Origin: Hydrogenimonas urashimensis
GTDB lineage: Bacteria; Campylobacterota; Campylobacteria; Campylobacterales; Hydrogenimonadaceae
Direction: 5' to 3'
DNA: 64,000 nt
Assembly (NCBI RefSeq): GCF_016593255.1
Contig: NZ_AP023212.1
Coordinates: 248,001-312,000, forward strand
Under the pieces are notes generated by a model that had not been told where the DNA came from, ran no database searches, and worked only from the letters and a program-made list of their open reading frames with translations. Position numbers and translations under genes: made by a program. The first letter of the stretch is position 1; every line of letters starts with the position of its first letter. Shown piece after piece: positions 1 through 7,465 of the stretch.

Positions 1-172
1 CCAGCTTCCGGACGATGATGACATCGAGGGGAGCTTTGATACGCCTGGCGACTTCGTAGGCGACAGGAACGCCGCCTCTTGGCAGCGCCAGGACGATGGG
101 ATTTTCGAATGGGCCTTTCGCTGCGACGGCTTCCGCGAGTTTCTCACCCGCTTCGACTCTGTCTTTGAACAT
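1..172 (-). CDS. Phosphoribosyltransferase family protein (3' end outside window)
   Basis: Only the first 57 codons are present; the rest lies beyond the left edge. Residues 28-42 ([15 protein letters not shown]) are the N-terminal strand and glycine turn typical of the stand-alone phosphoribosyltransferases that are often paired with or fused to dienelactone-hydrolase-like proteins. The ATG at 172 is preceded by AAGGAG at about 178-183, a good ribosome binding site. The substrate cannot be inferred from this fragment. Confidence 0.75.
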   Translation of the reverse strand, partial: MFKDRVEAGEKLAEAVAAKGPFENPIVLALPRGGVPVAYEVARRIKAPLDVIIVRKL

Positions 173-258
173 GGCAGCTCCTTGCAAATGTTTATTTTTA
201 TTTAAGATATAGCATAATTTAAGAATTATTTCAAGTTTTACAGAGTAATTTAAACGGT

Positions 259-636
259 ATGATGGAAAAAGAGAAAAAAGAAGGGTACTATTTTGGAACC
301 ACCGTCGATGGAAAATGGTGGAGACGGTATAGCGAAAAGGGTTTTTTCGCCCGGGGGAACGGTCTTTACTGGTTGGGATTGGACTCTTTTTGTTTTCAGA
401 AACATCTCACGCAAGAGGCATTTCGCATCCCCTTCACATCGATTGTCGATGTCGGTATCGGAAAATGGCATGCCGGAAAGTGGGGCGGCGGGTGGCCCGT
501 CGTGCGGATAACATGGGTCAAAGAGGGGAAAACACTCGCTTCGGGTTTTCTCTTCGCAAAGAGTGAGAAGCGATGGCGGGAGACGGTTCGCCGCCTCGAA
601 GAGGCTGCCGCTCTCAACACCGGCTCGGGGGTGTAA
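259..636 (+). CDS. Hypothetical protein, possible PH-like fold
   Basis: A 125-residue soluble protein with no signal peptide or membrane segment. It is rich in Trp and Gly ([18 protein letters not shown]) and alternates beta-like strands, ending in a basic and acidic helix ([18 protein letters not shown]). One strand-rich domain followed by a C-terminal helix resembles bacterial PH/GRAM-like domains, but I do not recognise the family and give no function. It stands alone and converges on the YqeY-like gene, whose stop lies only a few bases away. Confidence 0.6.
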   Translation: MMEKEKKEGYYFGTTVDGKWWRRYSEKGFFARGNGLYWLGLDSFCFQKHLTQEAFRIPFTSIVDVGIGKWHAGKWGGGWPVVRITWVKEGKTLASGFLFAKSEKRWRETVRRLEEAAALNTGSGV

Positions 637-639
637 ATC

Positions 640-1089
640 TCAGGCGTTCAGAAGTTCTTTTGCGATCTGGTTGATCACTCTCCCCTCGGCGCGGCTTCCT
701 ATCTTCGCTTTGGCTTCGCCCATCACCTTGCCCATATCCTTCATTCCCGACGCACCCGTCTCTTCGATGATCTGTTTGAGGATTTCTCGCACTTCATCCT
801 CGCTCATGGGCTCGGGAAGGTAGCTTCGAAGAATTTCGAGCTCTTTCTCGTTTTTTTCCACGAGATCCTCACGCCCTCCTTCCCTGAACTGTTCGATGGC
901 GTCGTTGCGCTGTTTGATCTGTTTGACGAGGATCGCTTCGATGTCGGAATCGCTCAGCTCTTTGCGCTCGTCCACTTCGATCTGTTTGATGGCGCTCATG
1001 ACAAATCGGATGACATCGCGTTTGAAGGTATCTTTCTCTTTCATCGCCGTCTTTAAGTCGGTTTTCAGTCTCTCTTTGAGTTCGCTCAT
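640..1089 (-). CDS. GatB/YqeY domain-containing protein
   Basis: A 149-residue protein covering the whole YqeY family. The helical N-terminal half contains the family signature (LKTAMKEKDTFKRDVIRFVMSAIKQ, spread over residues 11-35). The C-terminal part matches the tRNA-binding tail domain also found in GatB (SGMKDMGKVMGEAKAKI, about 118-134). In the family this domain is linked to tRNA-dependent amidotransferases, but the free-standing protein has no fixed role. I chose the start at 1089 because AAGGA lies 6-7 bases upstream; the longer reading frame adds 38 unconserved residues that overlap flgH. Confidence 0.9.
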   Translation of the reverse strand: MSELKERLKTDLKTAMKEKDTFKRDVIRFVMSAIKQIEVDERKELSDSDIEAILVKQIKQRNDAIEQFREGGREDLVEKNEKELEILRSYLPEPMSEDEVREILKQIIEETGASGMKDMGKVMGEAKAKIGSRAEGRVINQIAKELLNA

Positions 1090-1166
1090 GCTAATCCTTC
1101 GTTTGGAACGGTTTTTGCTAATCCGTTCATAAATCTGGACCGAATTATACCAAAAGGATGATGGGA

Positions 1167-1868
1167 ATGCGAAAGATCGAAACGCTGGGGCTTTTGGCGA
1201 CAATACTGCTCTATACCGGGTGCAGCACCCACCAGGCCGATGCGAAGATCGATTTCAAACCGCCGAAATATGTGGAACAGGTGCCGCCAAGGGAGAAGTT
1301 CAGGGGAACCTACAATCCCGGCAGCCTCTTCGGACGGGGAGACAATCCCGTCTTCTCCGACAAAAAAGCGATGAACGTCAACGACATCGTCACGGTTGTC
1401 ATCGACGAAAACATTCTCTCCTCCTCGAGCGGTTCGAAGAAGATAAAGAAGACGACGAACGACAAGCTGGGCGGTGCGGTATTTGCGGGAGGCCCGGGAA
1501 ATTTCGCATCGCAGGCGAACAAGATAACCGATATCAGCGCCGGTATCAGTTCGAACAACTCTTTCAACGCCACCGGCACCAACGAACGCAAAGAGAAGTT
1601 CACGACGACAATTTCCGCGAGAATCATCAAAATTCTCGAAAACGGCAACTATTTTATCGACGGCCGAAGAGAGATGCTGATCAACGGACAGAAGCAGATT
1701 CTCCATGTCAACGGAGTCATCCGTCCCGAAGATATCACACAGACGAACATGATCGACTCGAAACATATCGCCGATGCCAAAATACTGTACGAAACACAGG
1801 GAGATATCAAAGAGGCGACGGAGAAGGGGTGGGGAACCAAGGCGATCGAGTCGGTCTGGCCCTTCTGA
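1167..1868 (+). CDS. flgH: Flagellar basal body L-ring protein FlgH
   Basis: FlgH is the outer-membrane lipoprotein that forms the L-ring bushing around the flagellar rod. The protein has an N-terminal lipoprotein signal ending YTGC (Cys19) and the family core: GSLFGRGDNPVFSDKKA, VNDIVTVVIDENI, then a Ser/Thr-rich section, the ISARIIKILENGNYFIDGRRE strands and the closing VIRPEDITQTN and SKHIADAKILYETQGDI blocks. At 233 residues it has the usual length. Two ATGs lie upstream at 1158 and 1161; the one at 1167 has AAAAGG (1153-1157) at a proper distance. No other flagellar gene is adjacent, as is common in Campylobacterota, where flagellar genes are scattered. Confidence 0.95.
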   Translation: MRKIETLGLLATILLYTGCSTHQADAKIDFKPPKYVEQVPPREKFRGTYNPGSLFGRGDNPVFSDKKAMNVNDIVTVVIDENILSSSSGSKKIKKTTNDKLGGAVFAGGPGNFASQANKITDISAGISSNNSFNATGTNERKEKFTTTISARIIKILENGNYFIDGRREMLINGQKQILHVNGVIRPEDITQTNMIDSKHIADAKILYETQGDIKEATEKGWGTKAIESVWPF

Positions 1869-1882
1869 GAGAGTGGCGGATA

Positions 1883-2434
1883 TTACTCCCGGATGGCGGC
1901 GAGCGAGGCGAGCAGTGTACGCCTGCCGTCCTCTCTCGTGACGAATTTCTCACTGTATTCGACAATATTGAGTGGACAGAAAACATGGAGCAGTTCATTT
2001 TTCTGCAGCAGGTAGTCGGGGTTGCCAGGGGCGCCTTCGTTGGCATCATCCGCCACGAAGGTTTCAAAAAGCAGGAGGCCGCCTTTTTCAAGATGTGACA
2101 TCATCGCCGGGTAGAGATTGCGGTTGAGATAGTTGAAGCAGAGGATGGCGTCATAGAGGCAATCGAGTGCGATGCCTCTTTCCAGGTCCGCTTCGATGGC
2201 ACGGACATGCGGGATTTTTTTCAGTGCATCAAGAGCGACATCGCTCCATTCGATGGCATCGACATAGTATCCACGCTTCGAGAGGAAACGGGCATGGCGT
2301 CCCATCCCCGCCGCGATATCGAGGACCTTTTTCCCGACGATCCTGTCGACATGTCGCAGCAGCAGCTCACTTGGCACCCCGGAAGGCGGCTGCGAAGCGT
2401 ATCTTCGGTTCCATCTCTCTTTGTCTTCAAACAT
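1883..2434 (-). CDS. Class I SAM-dependent methyltransferase (TehB-like)
   Basis: A 183-residue Rossmann methyltransferase. Motif I is VLDIAAGMGRHARFL at about residues 36-50 and binds SAM. It is followed by an acidic strand end (VDAIEWSD) and a motif IV-like segment (YDAILCFNYLNRNL). This arrangement is typical of the short TehB/thiopurine-methyltransferase-like group; the substrate is not predictable. The ATG at 2434 overlaps the end of the upstream FIST gene by 8 bases (ATGTTTGA), which indicates translational coupling and is why I prefer it to the longer frame. Confidence 0.85.
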   Translation of the reverse strand: MFEDKERWNRRYASQPPSGVPSELLLRHVDRIVGKKVLDIAAGMGRHARFLSKRGYYVDAIEWSDVALDALKKIPHVRAIEADLERGIALDCLYDAILCFNYLNRNLYPAMMSHLEKGGLLLFETFVADDANEGAPGNPDYLLQKNELLHVFCPLNIVEYSEKFVTREDGRRTLLASLAAIRE

Positions 2435-3989
2435 CGACTCTGTGTTCCCGTACGATGGCGATGCCTCCTTTGACGACACCCCGATTTACAATGGGGAGCG
2501 TATCGATGTGAACCTCTTTTTCCCCTCCTGTAACAGGATCGACGACCGATCCGATCTTCGAGTGGAACTTTCCTTCCAGTGTCTCCTCCAGCAGCGAAAC
2601 GATCCAGGATTCCATGCGGTGCAGATCCTTTCTTAAAGAGAGTTTTGTCCCCAGGCCGAGCAGTTTTTCGGCCGCTTTGTTGCATCGCTCCATCAGAAGA
2701 TCGCTGTTGTAGAGAATCACTCCCGCGGTGTACTCTTCCATAAGAATATCCAGGGCACTTTCGCGCAGTTCGAGCTCCTCGAACATGACACGGCTCAGAT
2801 GGCTCAGCGAATTGGTAAGAACAGTGGCCTCTTCCGAAGTGTCGGCGGGGAACGTTTTACACTCCTTCTGCACCTCTTCCTTTTTCTCTTTTCTTTCGCT
2901 CAGTCCCAGGACAACCATCGCCTGGTTCAGAAGGTAGGTTTTGTTCTCTTTGTGAAAGAACTGGCCGTATCCGAAATAGCCCACGGTCGTCGTATTTTGT
3001 GAGAGCATTTCAAGAGTCTCGTAGAGCCTCTCTTTGTTCAGCAGCTGGTGGGAGGCGTCGGAGAAGAGGAAAAAGGTTTCGAAACTCCTCTTCCCCGCCA
3101 ATGTGGGAAAACAGAAGGTGGAGGAGACTTGCCTGTCGATATACCCGAATTTCCATTTTTTTTCCGGGTTGATGTTTCCGGTATAGCGGATCGAGCCATC
3201 TTCATACAGCGACGTGGCGTTTCGGGCGATCTGCAAGCCGTCCGTCTCCGTCACCAGGGCGATTTCGAGTCCGGAGAGGGGAAATTTTTCCAGGAATGTC
3301 TTGCCAAGATAGTGCTCATAGAGTTCCGCCGCGATCGTTCCGTTGATTTCGTGGACACGGTTCTTTTTTGAAGAGGTGATTTCCAGGTCGGGACCCACGA
3401 CATGGAGGTCGACGATCGCTTTCATCGCAACCGTCAGGTTGGAACCGCTCAATCCCACGGCAACCGCCCCCTTGCTAATCGTTTGGTCGTTATGTACCAG
3501 AATCGTTTCGAAAAATTTGCCGTAATCCGCCGCGAGTCCGCCGCAGACGGGGGTCTTGTCATTAACCGTGGTGATGCCCGCAAGAAGCTCTTCCGGGTTG
3601 AGTTGGAGAGTGTCACAGAAAAGCAGCAGTAGTTTGGTGTCCCGTCTTATCACCTTTTTCGCCAGAAGTTTGCCCGCGTCGAAAGTCTGGTCATCTTCGA
3701 TTTCGCCAAGCGAGTAGCTGGTGAGCCGGGTTTTTTCGAACGTGGAGATGGCGATGATGGTCTTATGCTCGCTGAAAGCGTTGTTGTGAATATCGCCGAA
3801 CGTCGTGATCCCCACGATGACGGCTTCGGGAAAGAAGATCTGGACTTCATGCGCGATCTTTTCGAGCATCGAACGGGAGCGGTAGGTGCTGTAGATCTGC
3901 ACCAGCACCGATTTGGCACGGTTGATCTCCTCTGTGGGAAGAAGATGAAAAGTCAGTACCGATTCGTATACAACGGAATAGGTTTTCAT
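2427..3989 (-). CDS. FIST domain protein with C-terminal PAS domain
   Basis: A 520-residue cytoplasmic sensor-like protein. Residues about 25-220 form a FIST_N domain (IVGITTFGDIHN, VCGGLAADYGKF, GAVAVGLSG) and about 225-380 a FIST_C domain (FPLSGLEIALV, TTTVGYFGYGQF). After a helical linker, residues about 415-515 look like a PAS module (EYTAGVILYNSDLLMERCNKAAEKLLG, given in part). FIST domains are thought to sense small ligands, perhaps amino acids, and are usually joined to GGDEF, EAL, HK or MCP outputs. Here the C-terminus is only a PAS domain, so the output partner is unclear. It is co-transcribed with the downstream methyltransferase. Confidence 0.85.
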   Translation of the reverse strand: MKTYSVVYESVLTFHLLPTEEINRAKSVLVQIYSTYRSRSMLEKIAHEVQIFFPEAVIVGITTFGDIHNNAFSEHKTIIAISTFEKTRLTSYSLGEIEDDQTFDAGKLLAKKVIRRDTKLLLLFCDTLQLNPEELLAGITTVNDKTPVCGGLAADYGKFFETILVHNDQTISKGAVAVGLSGSNLTVAMKAIVDLHVVGPDLEITSSKKNRVHEINGTIAAELYEHYLGKTFLEKFPLSGLEIALVTETDGLQIARNATSLYEDGSIRYTGNINPEKKWKFGYIDRQVSSTFCFPTLAGKRSFETFFLFSDASHQLLNKERLYETLEMLSQNTTTVGYFGYGQFFHKENKTYLLNQAMVVLGLSERKEKKEEVQKECKTFPADTSEEATVLTNSLSHLSRVMFEELELRESALDILMEEYTAGVILYNSDLLMERCNKAAEKLLGLGTKLSLRKDLHRMESWIVSLLEETLEGKFHSKIGSVVDPVTGGEKEVHIDTLPIVNRGVVKGGIAIVREHRVDV

Positions 3990-4112
3990 GAAGCCCTTTA
4001 TAATGTGTTTTGTCTGGTACCGATGCTACAGTATACCATCAGTTTATATAATACAATAATCGGTATTTAAAGAGAGTTTGTTTACCATAGTTCCGAAAAG
4101 AAGGAGAAATTA

Positions 4113-4382
4113 TTGAAAATCATGATTCAAAACGAAACCGTCCGGCTCGAGGAAGTGGGGCAACTCTATCCGGCAGCCATCATCAGGTATGCAGACGGGA
4201 CCGTGACACAGATTTCTCTGGAGTGGTATGACGAAATGGCCAACAACGATGTGGAACTTCTGCATTATGCCATCTGCATCCACTATAAAGAGGAGGGGAG
4301 AGAACCTCTCGTCTTTTCATACGAAGACCGCAGCAAGCTGGAAGAGGCGATCGGTCAGCTCGTCTCCCAGTTTCGATCATGA
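4113..4382 (+). CDS. Hypothetical protein, TTG start
   Basis: An 89-residue soluble protein of unknown function with a beta-rich middle (IIRYADGTVTQISLEWYDEM) and an acidic C-terminal helix (DRSKLEEAIGQLVSQF). TTG at 4113 is chosen because AAGGAG at 4101-4106 lies 6 bases before it, whereas the next ATG at 4122 is too far from that site. The 3' end overlaps the tail of nspC on the other strand by 6 bases. Confidence 0.65.
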   Translation: MKIMIQNETVRLEEVGQLYPAAIIRYADGTVTQISLEWYDEMANNDVELLHYAICIHYKEEGREPLVFSYEDRSKLEEAIGQLVSQFRS

Positions 4383-5513
4383 GAGACGGTATTTGAAATC
4401 TTCGTAGCCGAAACGTCGGACGATCTCAAGTTCGTTCTTTTTGGTCCAGATGGCGATGGAGGGATGCTGCACGCCGTTGAATGTCGTGCTTTTGACCATC
4501 GTGTAGTGTATCTGGTCCTCGAAGACGATTTTGTCCCCGATTTCGAGTGGTTCGTCGAAGCTGTAGTCTCCCATGATGTCTCCGGCAAGGCAGGTGTTGC
4601 CTCCTAGGCGGTAGGTGTAGCGCTTCTCGCCCGCCTTTCCGGCACCGCGCACTTCGGCCCGATAGGGCATGGCCAGGGTATCGGGCATATGGGCTTCCGC
4701 CGATACGTCCAAAATGGCTATATCCATGCCGTTGTGGACAATGTCGAGTACCGAAGCGACGAGCGGACCGGTCTGCCACCCCACCGCTTCGCCCGGCTCC
4801 AGATAGACCGTCACATTGCCGTGGCGACTTTTGAATTCGCGGATTACGTCGATGAGACGAGCCACATCGTAGTCTTTGCGGGTGATGTGGTGACCGCCGC
4901 CGAAATTGATCCATTTCATTTTCGGAATATAGGCACCGAACTTCTCTTCGAACGCATCGAGCACGCTCTCTAGCGCATCGACATTCTGTTCGCAGAGGGC
5001 ATGGAAGTGAAGTCCCTCAAGCCCATCGAGAAGATTGGAGTCGAAATTGTCGATTGTGGTGCCGAGCCTGCTGTAGAGCCCGCAGGGATTGTAGAGATCC
5101 ACCGGCGCCGAAGAGAATTCCGGATTGACACGCAAACCGCAGGAGATTTGCGGATTGGCCGATTTGGCCGTTTTCAGAAACCGCCTTACCTGGTTGGGAG
5201 AGTTGAAGATGAGGTGGTCGCTGATGCGCGCGATGGTTTCGATCTCCTCTTCCTTGAAGGCCGGGGAGTAGGTGTGCACCTCCTTGTCCATCGTTTCCCG
5301 CCCCAGCATCGCCTCGTGCAGACCGCTCGCGCTCGTTCCTGCGAGGTATTTTCCGACAAGATCGAAAGTGCTCCACATGGCAAACCCCTTGAGTGCGAGC
5401 AGAATTTTCGCGCCGCTCTCTTTCTGCACGCGGTCCAGGATTTTCAAATTGCGTTCCAGCATCGCCTCTTCGCAGACGTAGCAGGGGGTTGGGATGATGG
5501 AAAGGTCGATCAT
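4377..5513 (-). CDS. nspC: Carboxynorspermidine decarboxylase
   Basis: This PLP-dependent enzyme of the alanine-racemase-fold decarboxylase group removes CO2 from carboxy(nor)spermidine, the last step of the aspartate-semialdehyde route to spermidine used in Campylobacterota. Lys42 in ALKGF is the PLP Schiff-base lysine. HALCEQ and INFGGGHH hold the cofactor phosphate, EPGE is the family signature near the active site, and NTCLAGD carries the catalytic cysteine donated across the dimer. At 378 residues it is full length. The partner dehydrogenase is at 11369-12562 on the same strand, separated from this gene by the cassette array. Confidence 0.95.
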   Translation of the reverse strand: MIDLSIIPTPCYVCEEAMLERNLKILDRVQKESGAKILLALKGFAMWSTFDLVGKYLAGTSASGLHEAMLGRETMDKEVHTYSPAFKEEEIETIARISDHLIFNSPNQVRRFLKTAKSANPQISCGLRVNPEFSSAPVDLYNPCGLYSRLGTTIDNFDSNLLDGLEGLHFHALCEQNVDALESVLDAFEEKFGAYIPKMKWINFGGGHHITRKDYDVARLIDVIREFKSRHGNVTVYLEPGEAVGWQTGPLVASVLDIVHNGMDIAILDVSAEAHMPDTLAMPYRAEVRGAGKAGEKRYTYRLGGNTCLAGDIMGDYSFDEPLEIGDKIVFEDQIHYTMVKSTTFNGVQHPSIAIWTKKNELEIVRRFGYEDFKYRLS

Positions 5514-5560
5514 GATTGTCCTTTAATAAGTTGTTTCAAAATTTCTTTTAAATGGAATAT

Positions 5561-5860
5561 TCAAGGCTTTTCATAATAGTATTTATAGACTTCATGCCCG
5601 CCGATATCGAGAAAAAAAATCCTCTCGTCGACAATGACGATATCGATCACCATGCGATACTGCATATTGATGGATATGCTGTAAAATTCCCGCTCTTTTT
5701 TTATATTTTACAGAAAAAACTCCACTTTTAGACTGTTCCAAATTCTGGGAGAAAACCACTGTGTCCTAAGTGAAACATTCTGTTCAGCCGCCAACCAATT
5801 GAGAAACGACTCGATTCCCTCCTTTCCCATATGAATGAGATGCTTTTTTATCGGTGCCAT
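5561..5860 (-). pseudogene. RelE/ParE-like toxin gene broken by an in-frame stop
   Basis: Reading from an ATG at 5860 with a strong GGAGGA site at 5865-5870, the frame gives 50 residues and then TAA at 5708-5710. The same frame continues for 48 more codons without another stop until TGA at 5561. The second half ends in a pattern typical of small RelE/ParE toxins (YRMVIDIVIVDERIFFLDI, then GGHEVYK). The total of 98 codons plus the stop is the usual length of such toxins. No antitoxin gene is visible on either side. It is best read as a decayed toxin gene, although translation of a 50-residue N-terminal peptide cannot be excluded. Confidence 0.6.
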
Positions 5861-5892
5861 TTTATCCTCCTGATAGCGGTACATTTTGTCAT

Positions 5893-5955
5893 GCTATTGG
5901 ATAAATGAACATTATCACGATAAAATGTGTTGATAATGGCTGAAAAACCAATAGC
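5893..5955. repeat. Nested inverted repeats in the spacer before the cassette array
   Basis: Outer arms GCTATTGG (5893-5900) and CCAATAGC (5948-5955) enclose inner arms CATTATCA (5910-5917) and TGATAATG (5931-5938). The two-stem layout recalls a folded attC site, but the AAC and GTT core boxes are missing, so I give it no name. The rest of the 5861-6134 spacer holds only the hairpin and repeat listed next. Confidence 0.45.
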
Positions 5956-6030
5956 AAGAGACCGTAAAACAGGTAAATTGTAGTAAAAACCAATAAAATG
6001 AGCACAAAATATATCAATTTCGAAATATCT

Positions 6031-6070
6031 GAAAAATAGCACAACATTTTTTGTGTCGTGCTATTTTTTC
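6031..6070. terminator. AT-rich hairpin at the left edge of the cassette array
   Basis: GAAAAATAGCAC (6031-6042) pairs with GTGCTATTTTTTC (6058-6070) with one bulged T around a 15-base loop. The A and T runs at the two ends would let it act as a terminator in either direction. It marks the boundary between the toxin pseudogene and the first cassette. Confidence 0.5.
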
Positions 6071-6086
6071 ATGACGAGGTGTTTAG

Positions 6087-6118
6087 TATACTTTGTTCGT
6101 ACAATAAATAGTTCTGCG
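6087..6118 (+). repeat. Cassette-junction repeat, copy 1
   Basis: A 32-base segment that matches 8600-8631 at 29 of 32 positions; shared parts include TTTGTTC and TACAATAAATAGTT. It ends in GTTCTGC, which resembles the GTT core box of an attC site, just before the first cassette gene. It may be the 3' part of a lost attC, and it may also carry promoter elements (TATACT, TACAAT). Confidence 0.6.
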
Positions 6119-6134
6119 TTAAAAAGGATATATC

Positions 6135-6776
6135 ATGAATTTTAGTGATTGGTTGTTGTCCACAATCGGGACTGGAGCAATATTATCCGGAGTTGGATGG
6201 ATATTGCGTGATTGGATAACTAGTCGTCTGAAAAAAGCAATTGAGCATGATTATAATAAAAAACTTGAAAAATATAAATCCGACTTAAAATCAGAAACTG
6301 ATAAGCAATTATTAATATTGCAATCGAAAGCAAATGTTGAATTTGAAAAATTCAGAGTTAGAATAGGTCGTTATACTGAAAAACAATTTGAACGATACAA
6401 TGAGCTATGGGTTAAATTAACAGAACTACGGCATACTATGGATGATCTATGGGAATCTGCAAATGAAAGAACTCTAAATAGATTTTCAAGAGACCTTAAC
6501 AATACATTCAGAATTCTTGAGAAAAGTGCATTGTTAATTGAACCGAATCATTATAGTGAGCTTATTGAGGCATTAAACGTATTTGCCAAATATCAAATAG
6601 GAAAGAAGACGCTAATAGAATTGAGAAAGCATACGGGCAACCAATATGTGTCTAATATTAAAGAACGGATTCAGGAGTTAATTATGACCAATGGACATCA
6701 TAGGAATCGCCTCAATCAAGCGATGCAAAATTTAATGGACGACATGCGGAGACAAATAAATGGCACAAATGAATAG
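6135..6776 (+). CDS. Cassette 1: membrane-anchored coiled-coil protein
   Basis: A 213-residue protein of unknown function. Residues 5-25 form one hydrophobic segment (LLSTIGTGAILSGVGWIL in part). A long charged helical region follows (KKAIEHDYNKKLEKYKSDLK onward, about 33-85) that should form a coiled coil facing the cytoplasm, and then a mixed helical C-terminus. It has a GGAT-type ribosome site before ATG 6135. The codon usage is AT-rich and unlike the flanking core genes. The general plan, a short N-terminal anchor plus coiled coil, is shared with cassette 2. Such proteins are common among integron and phage cargo of unknown role. Confidence 0.8.
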   Translation: MNFSDWLLSTIGTGAILSGVGWILRDWITSRLKKAIEHDYNKKLEKYKSDLKSETDKQLLILQSKANVEFEKFRVRIGRYTEKQFERYNELWVKLTELRHTMDDLWESANERTLNRFSRDLNNTFRILEKSALLIEPNHYSELIEALNVFAKYQIGKKTLIELRKHTGNQYVSNIKERIQELIMTNGHHRNRLNQAMQNLMDDMRRQINGTNE

Positions 6777-6777
6777 C

Positions 6778-6849
6778 ACAGAACAAAGCGCTCCACCTGA
6801 CCGCTATTCCGCTGCGCTCCATAGCGGCAGGTGAGCTTTGTCGTTATAT
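6778..6849 (+). other. attC recombination site of cassette 1
   Basis: AACAAAGC (6782-6789) pairs with GCTTTGT plus GTT (6836-6845), with an unpaired C before GTT. Inside, CACCTG and CCGCTAT pair with ATAGCGG and CAGGTG. The extra unpaired bases lie on one side, as in real attC hairpins. It begins within or just after the stop of cassette 1. Confidence 0.8.
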
Positions 6850-6871
6850 ATCAAAAAAAGAAGGAACATAA

Positions 6872-7270
6872 ATGTTAGAAAACATAGATTTAAAAAATAT
6901 TATATCAAGTATTGCAATAGTCGTATCAGTATTTATCGCAGTTTTTGGATGGTATTATAATAGTCAACAAAATAGAAAACATGAAATTTTTAAAAGAAGT
7001 ATGGATGCAAGAATAAAACTTTTAGAAGATTATTTATTGTTTTTTCAAAATGCTCAAGAAACTAAATCGTTAGATGGATTTAATAAAATACAAGTTAGAT
7101 TTTACATTTATGGCAATAAAGATGAAATTGAAATTGTTAAAACTATTTCTTCTGAAATAGAAAAAAATAAACAAATGACTAAAGAAATATTTGACAATTT
7201 TATAAAACTTAATAAACTAACAAGAGATAGACTAAGAGAAGAGATAGGGTTAGATAAAGTAGATATATAA
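6872..7270 (+). CDS. Cassette 2: small membrane-anchored coiled-coil protein
   Basis: A 132-residue protein of unknown function. Residues about 10-28 (IISSIAIVVSVFIAVFGWYY in part) form a single membrane helix. The rest is charged and helical (NRKHEIFKRSMDARIKLLED, later SSEIEKNKQMTKEIFDNFIK). AAGGAA lies 7 bases before ATG 6872. It is very AT-rich. It has the same layout as cassette 1 but no clear sequence identity with it. Its stop overlaps the start of a possible attC. Confidence 0.75.
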   Translation: MLENIDLKNIISSIAIVVSVFIAVFGWYYNSQQNRKHEIFKRSMDARIKLLEDYLLFFQNAQETKSLDGFNKIQVRFYIYGNKDEIEIVKTISSEIEKNKQMTKEIFDNFIKLNKLTRDRLREEIGLDKVDI

Positions 7271-7332
7271 CAAGTTATTGGAGAGAAATATTTGACCGTA
7301 CGGTCAAATATTTCTCAATTCAGTCGTTCGTT
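7264..7332 (+). other. Possible attC of cassette 2, with a 34-bp perfect palindrome inside
   Basis: ATAACAAGTTATTG (from 7267) and AATTCAGTCGTT (7317-7328) are in the positions expected for the two outer arms. Between them, 7283-7316 is a perfect palindrome centred on GTAC at 7298-7301; its left half begins GAGAAATATTTGACC. Natural attC sites usually have unpaired bases that set strand choice, and a perfect inner stem is unusual, so the attC call is tentative. The palindrome itself is certain. Confidence 0.5.
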
Positions 7333-7465
7333 TCTGACGAAACGATTAAAAAGACAGGACGATTGAAGACAAGACGATAAAAAAAATTATCCTGCTTATC
7401 CATGTGAATATTATTCGTTTAATTCGCATAATTAGCAGTTAGAAATAGTTATGTCATTAATAATC

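Noticed and set aside
5893-5955. A sixth attC site left of the array
   Set aside because: Nested stems are present, but the AAC and GTT core boxes are missing and no cassette gene precedes it.
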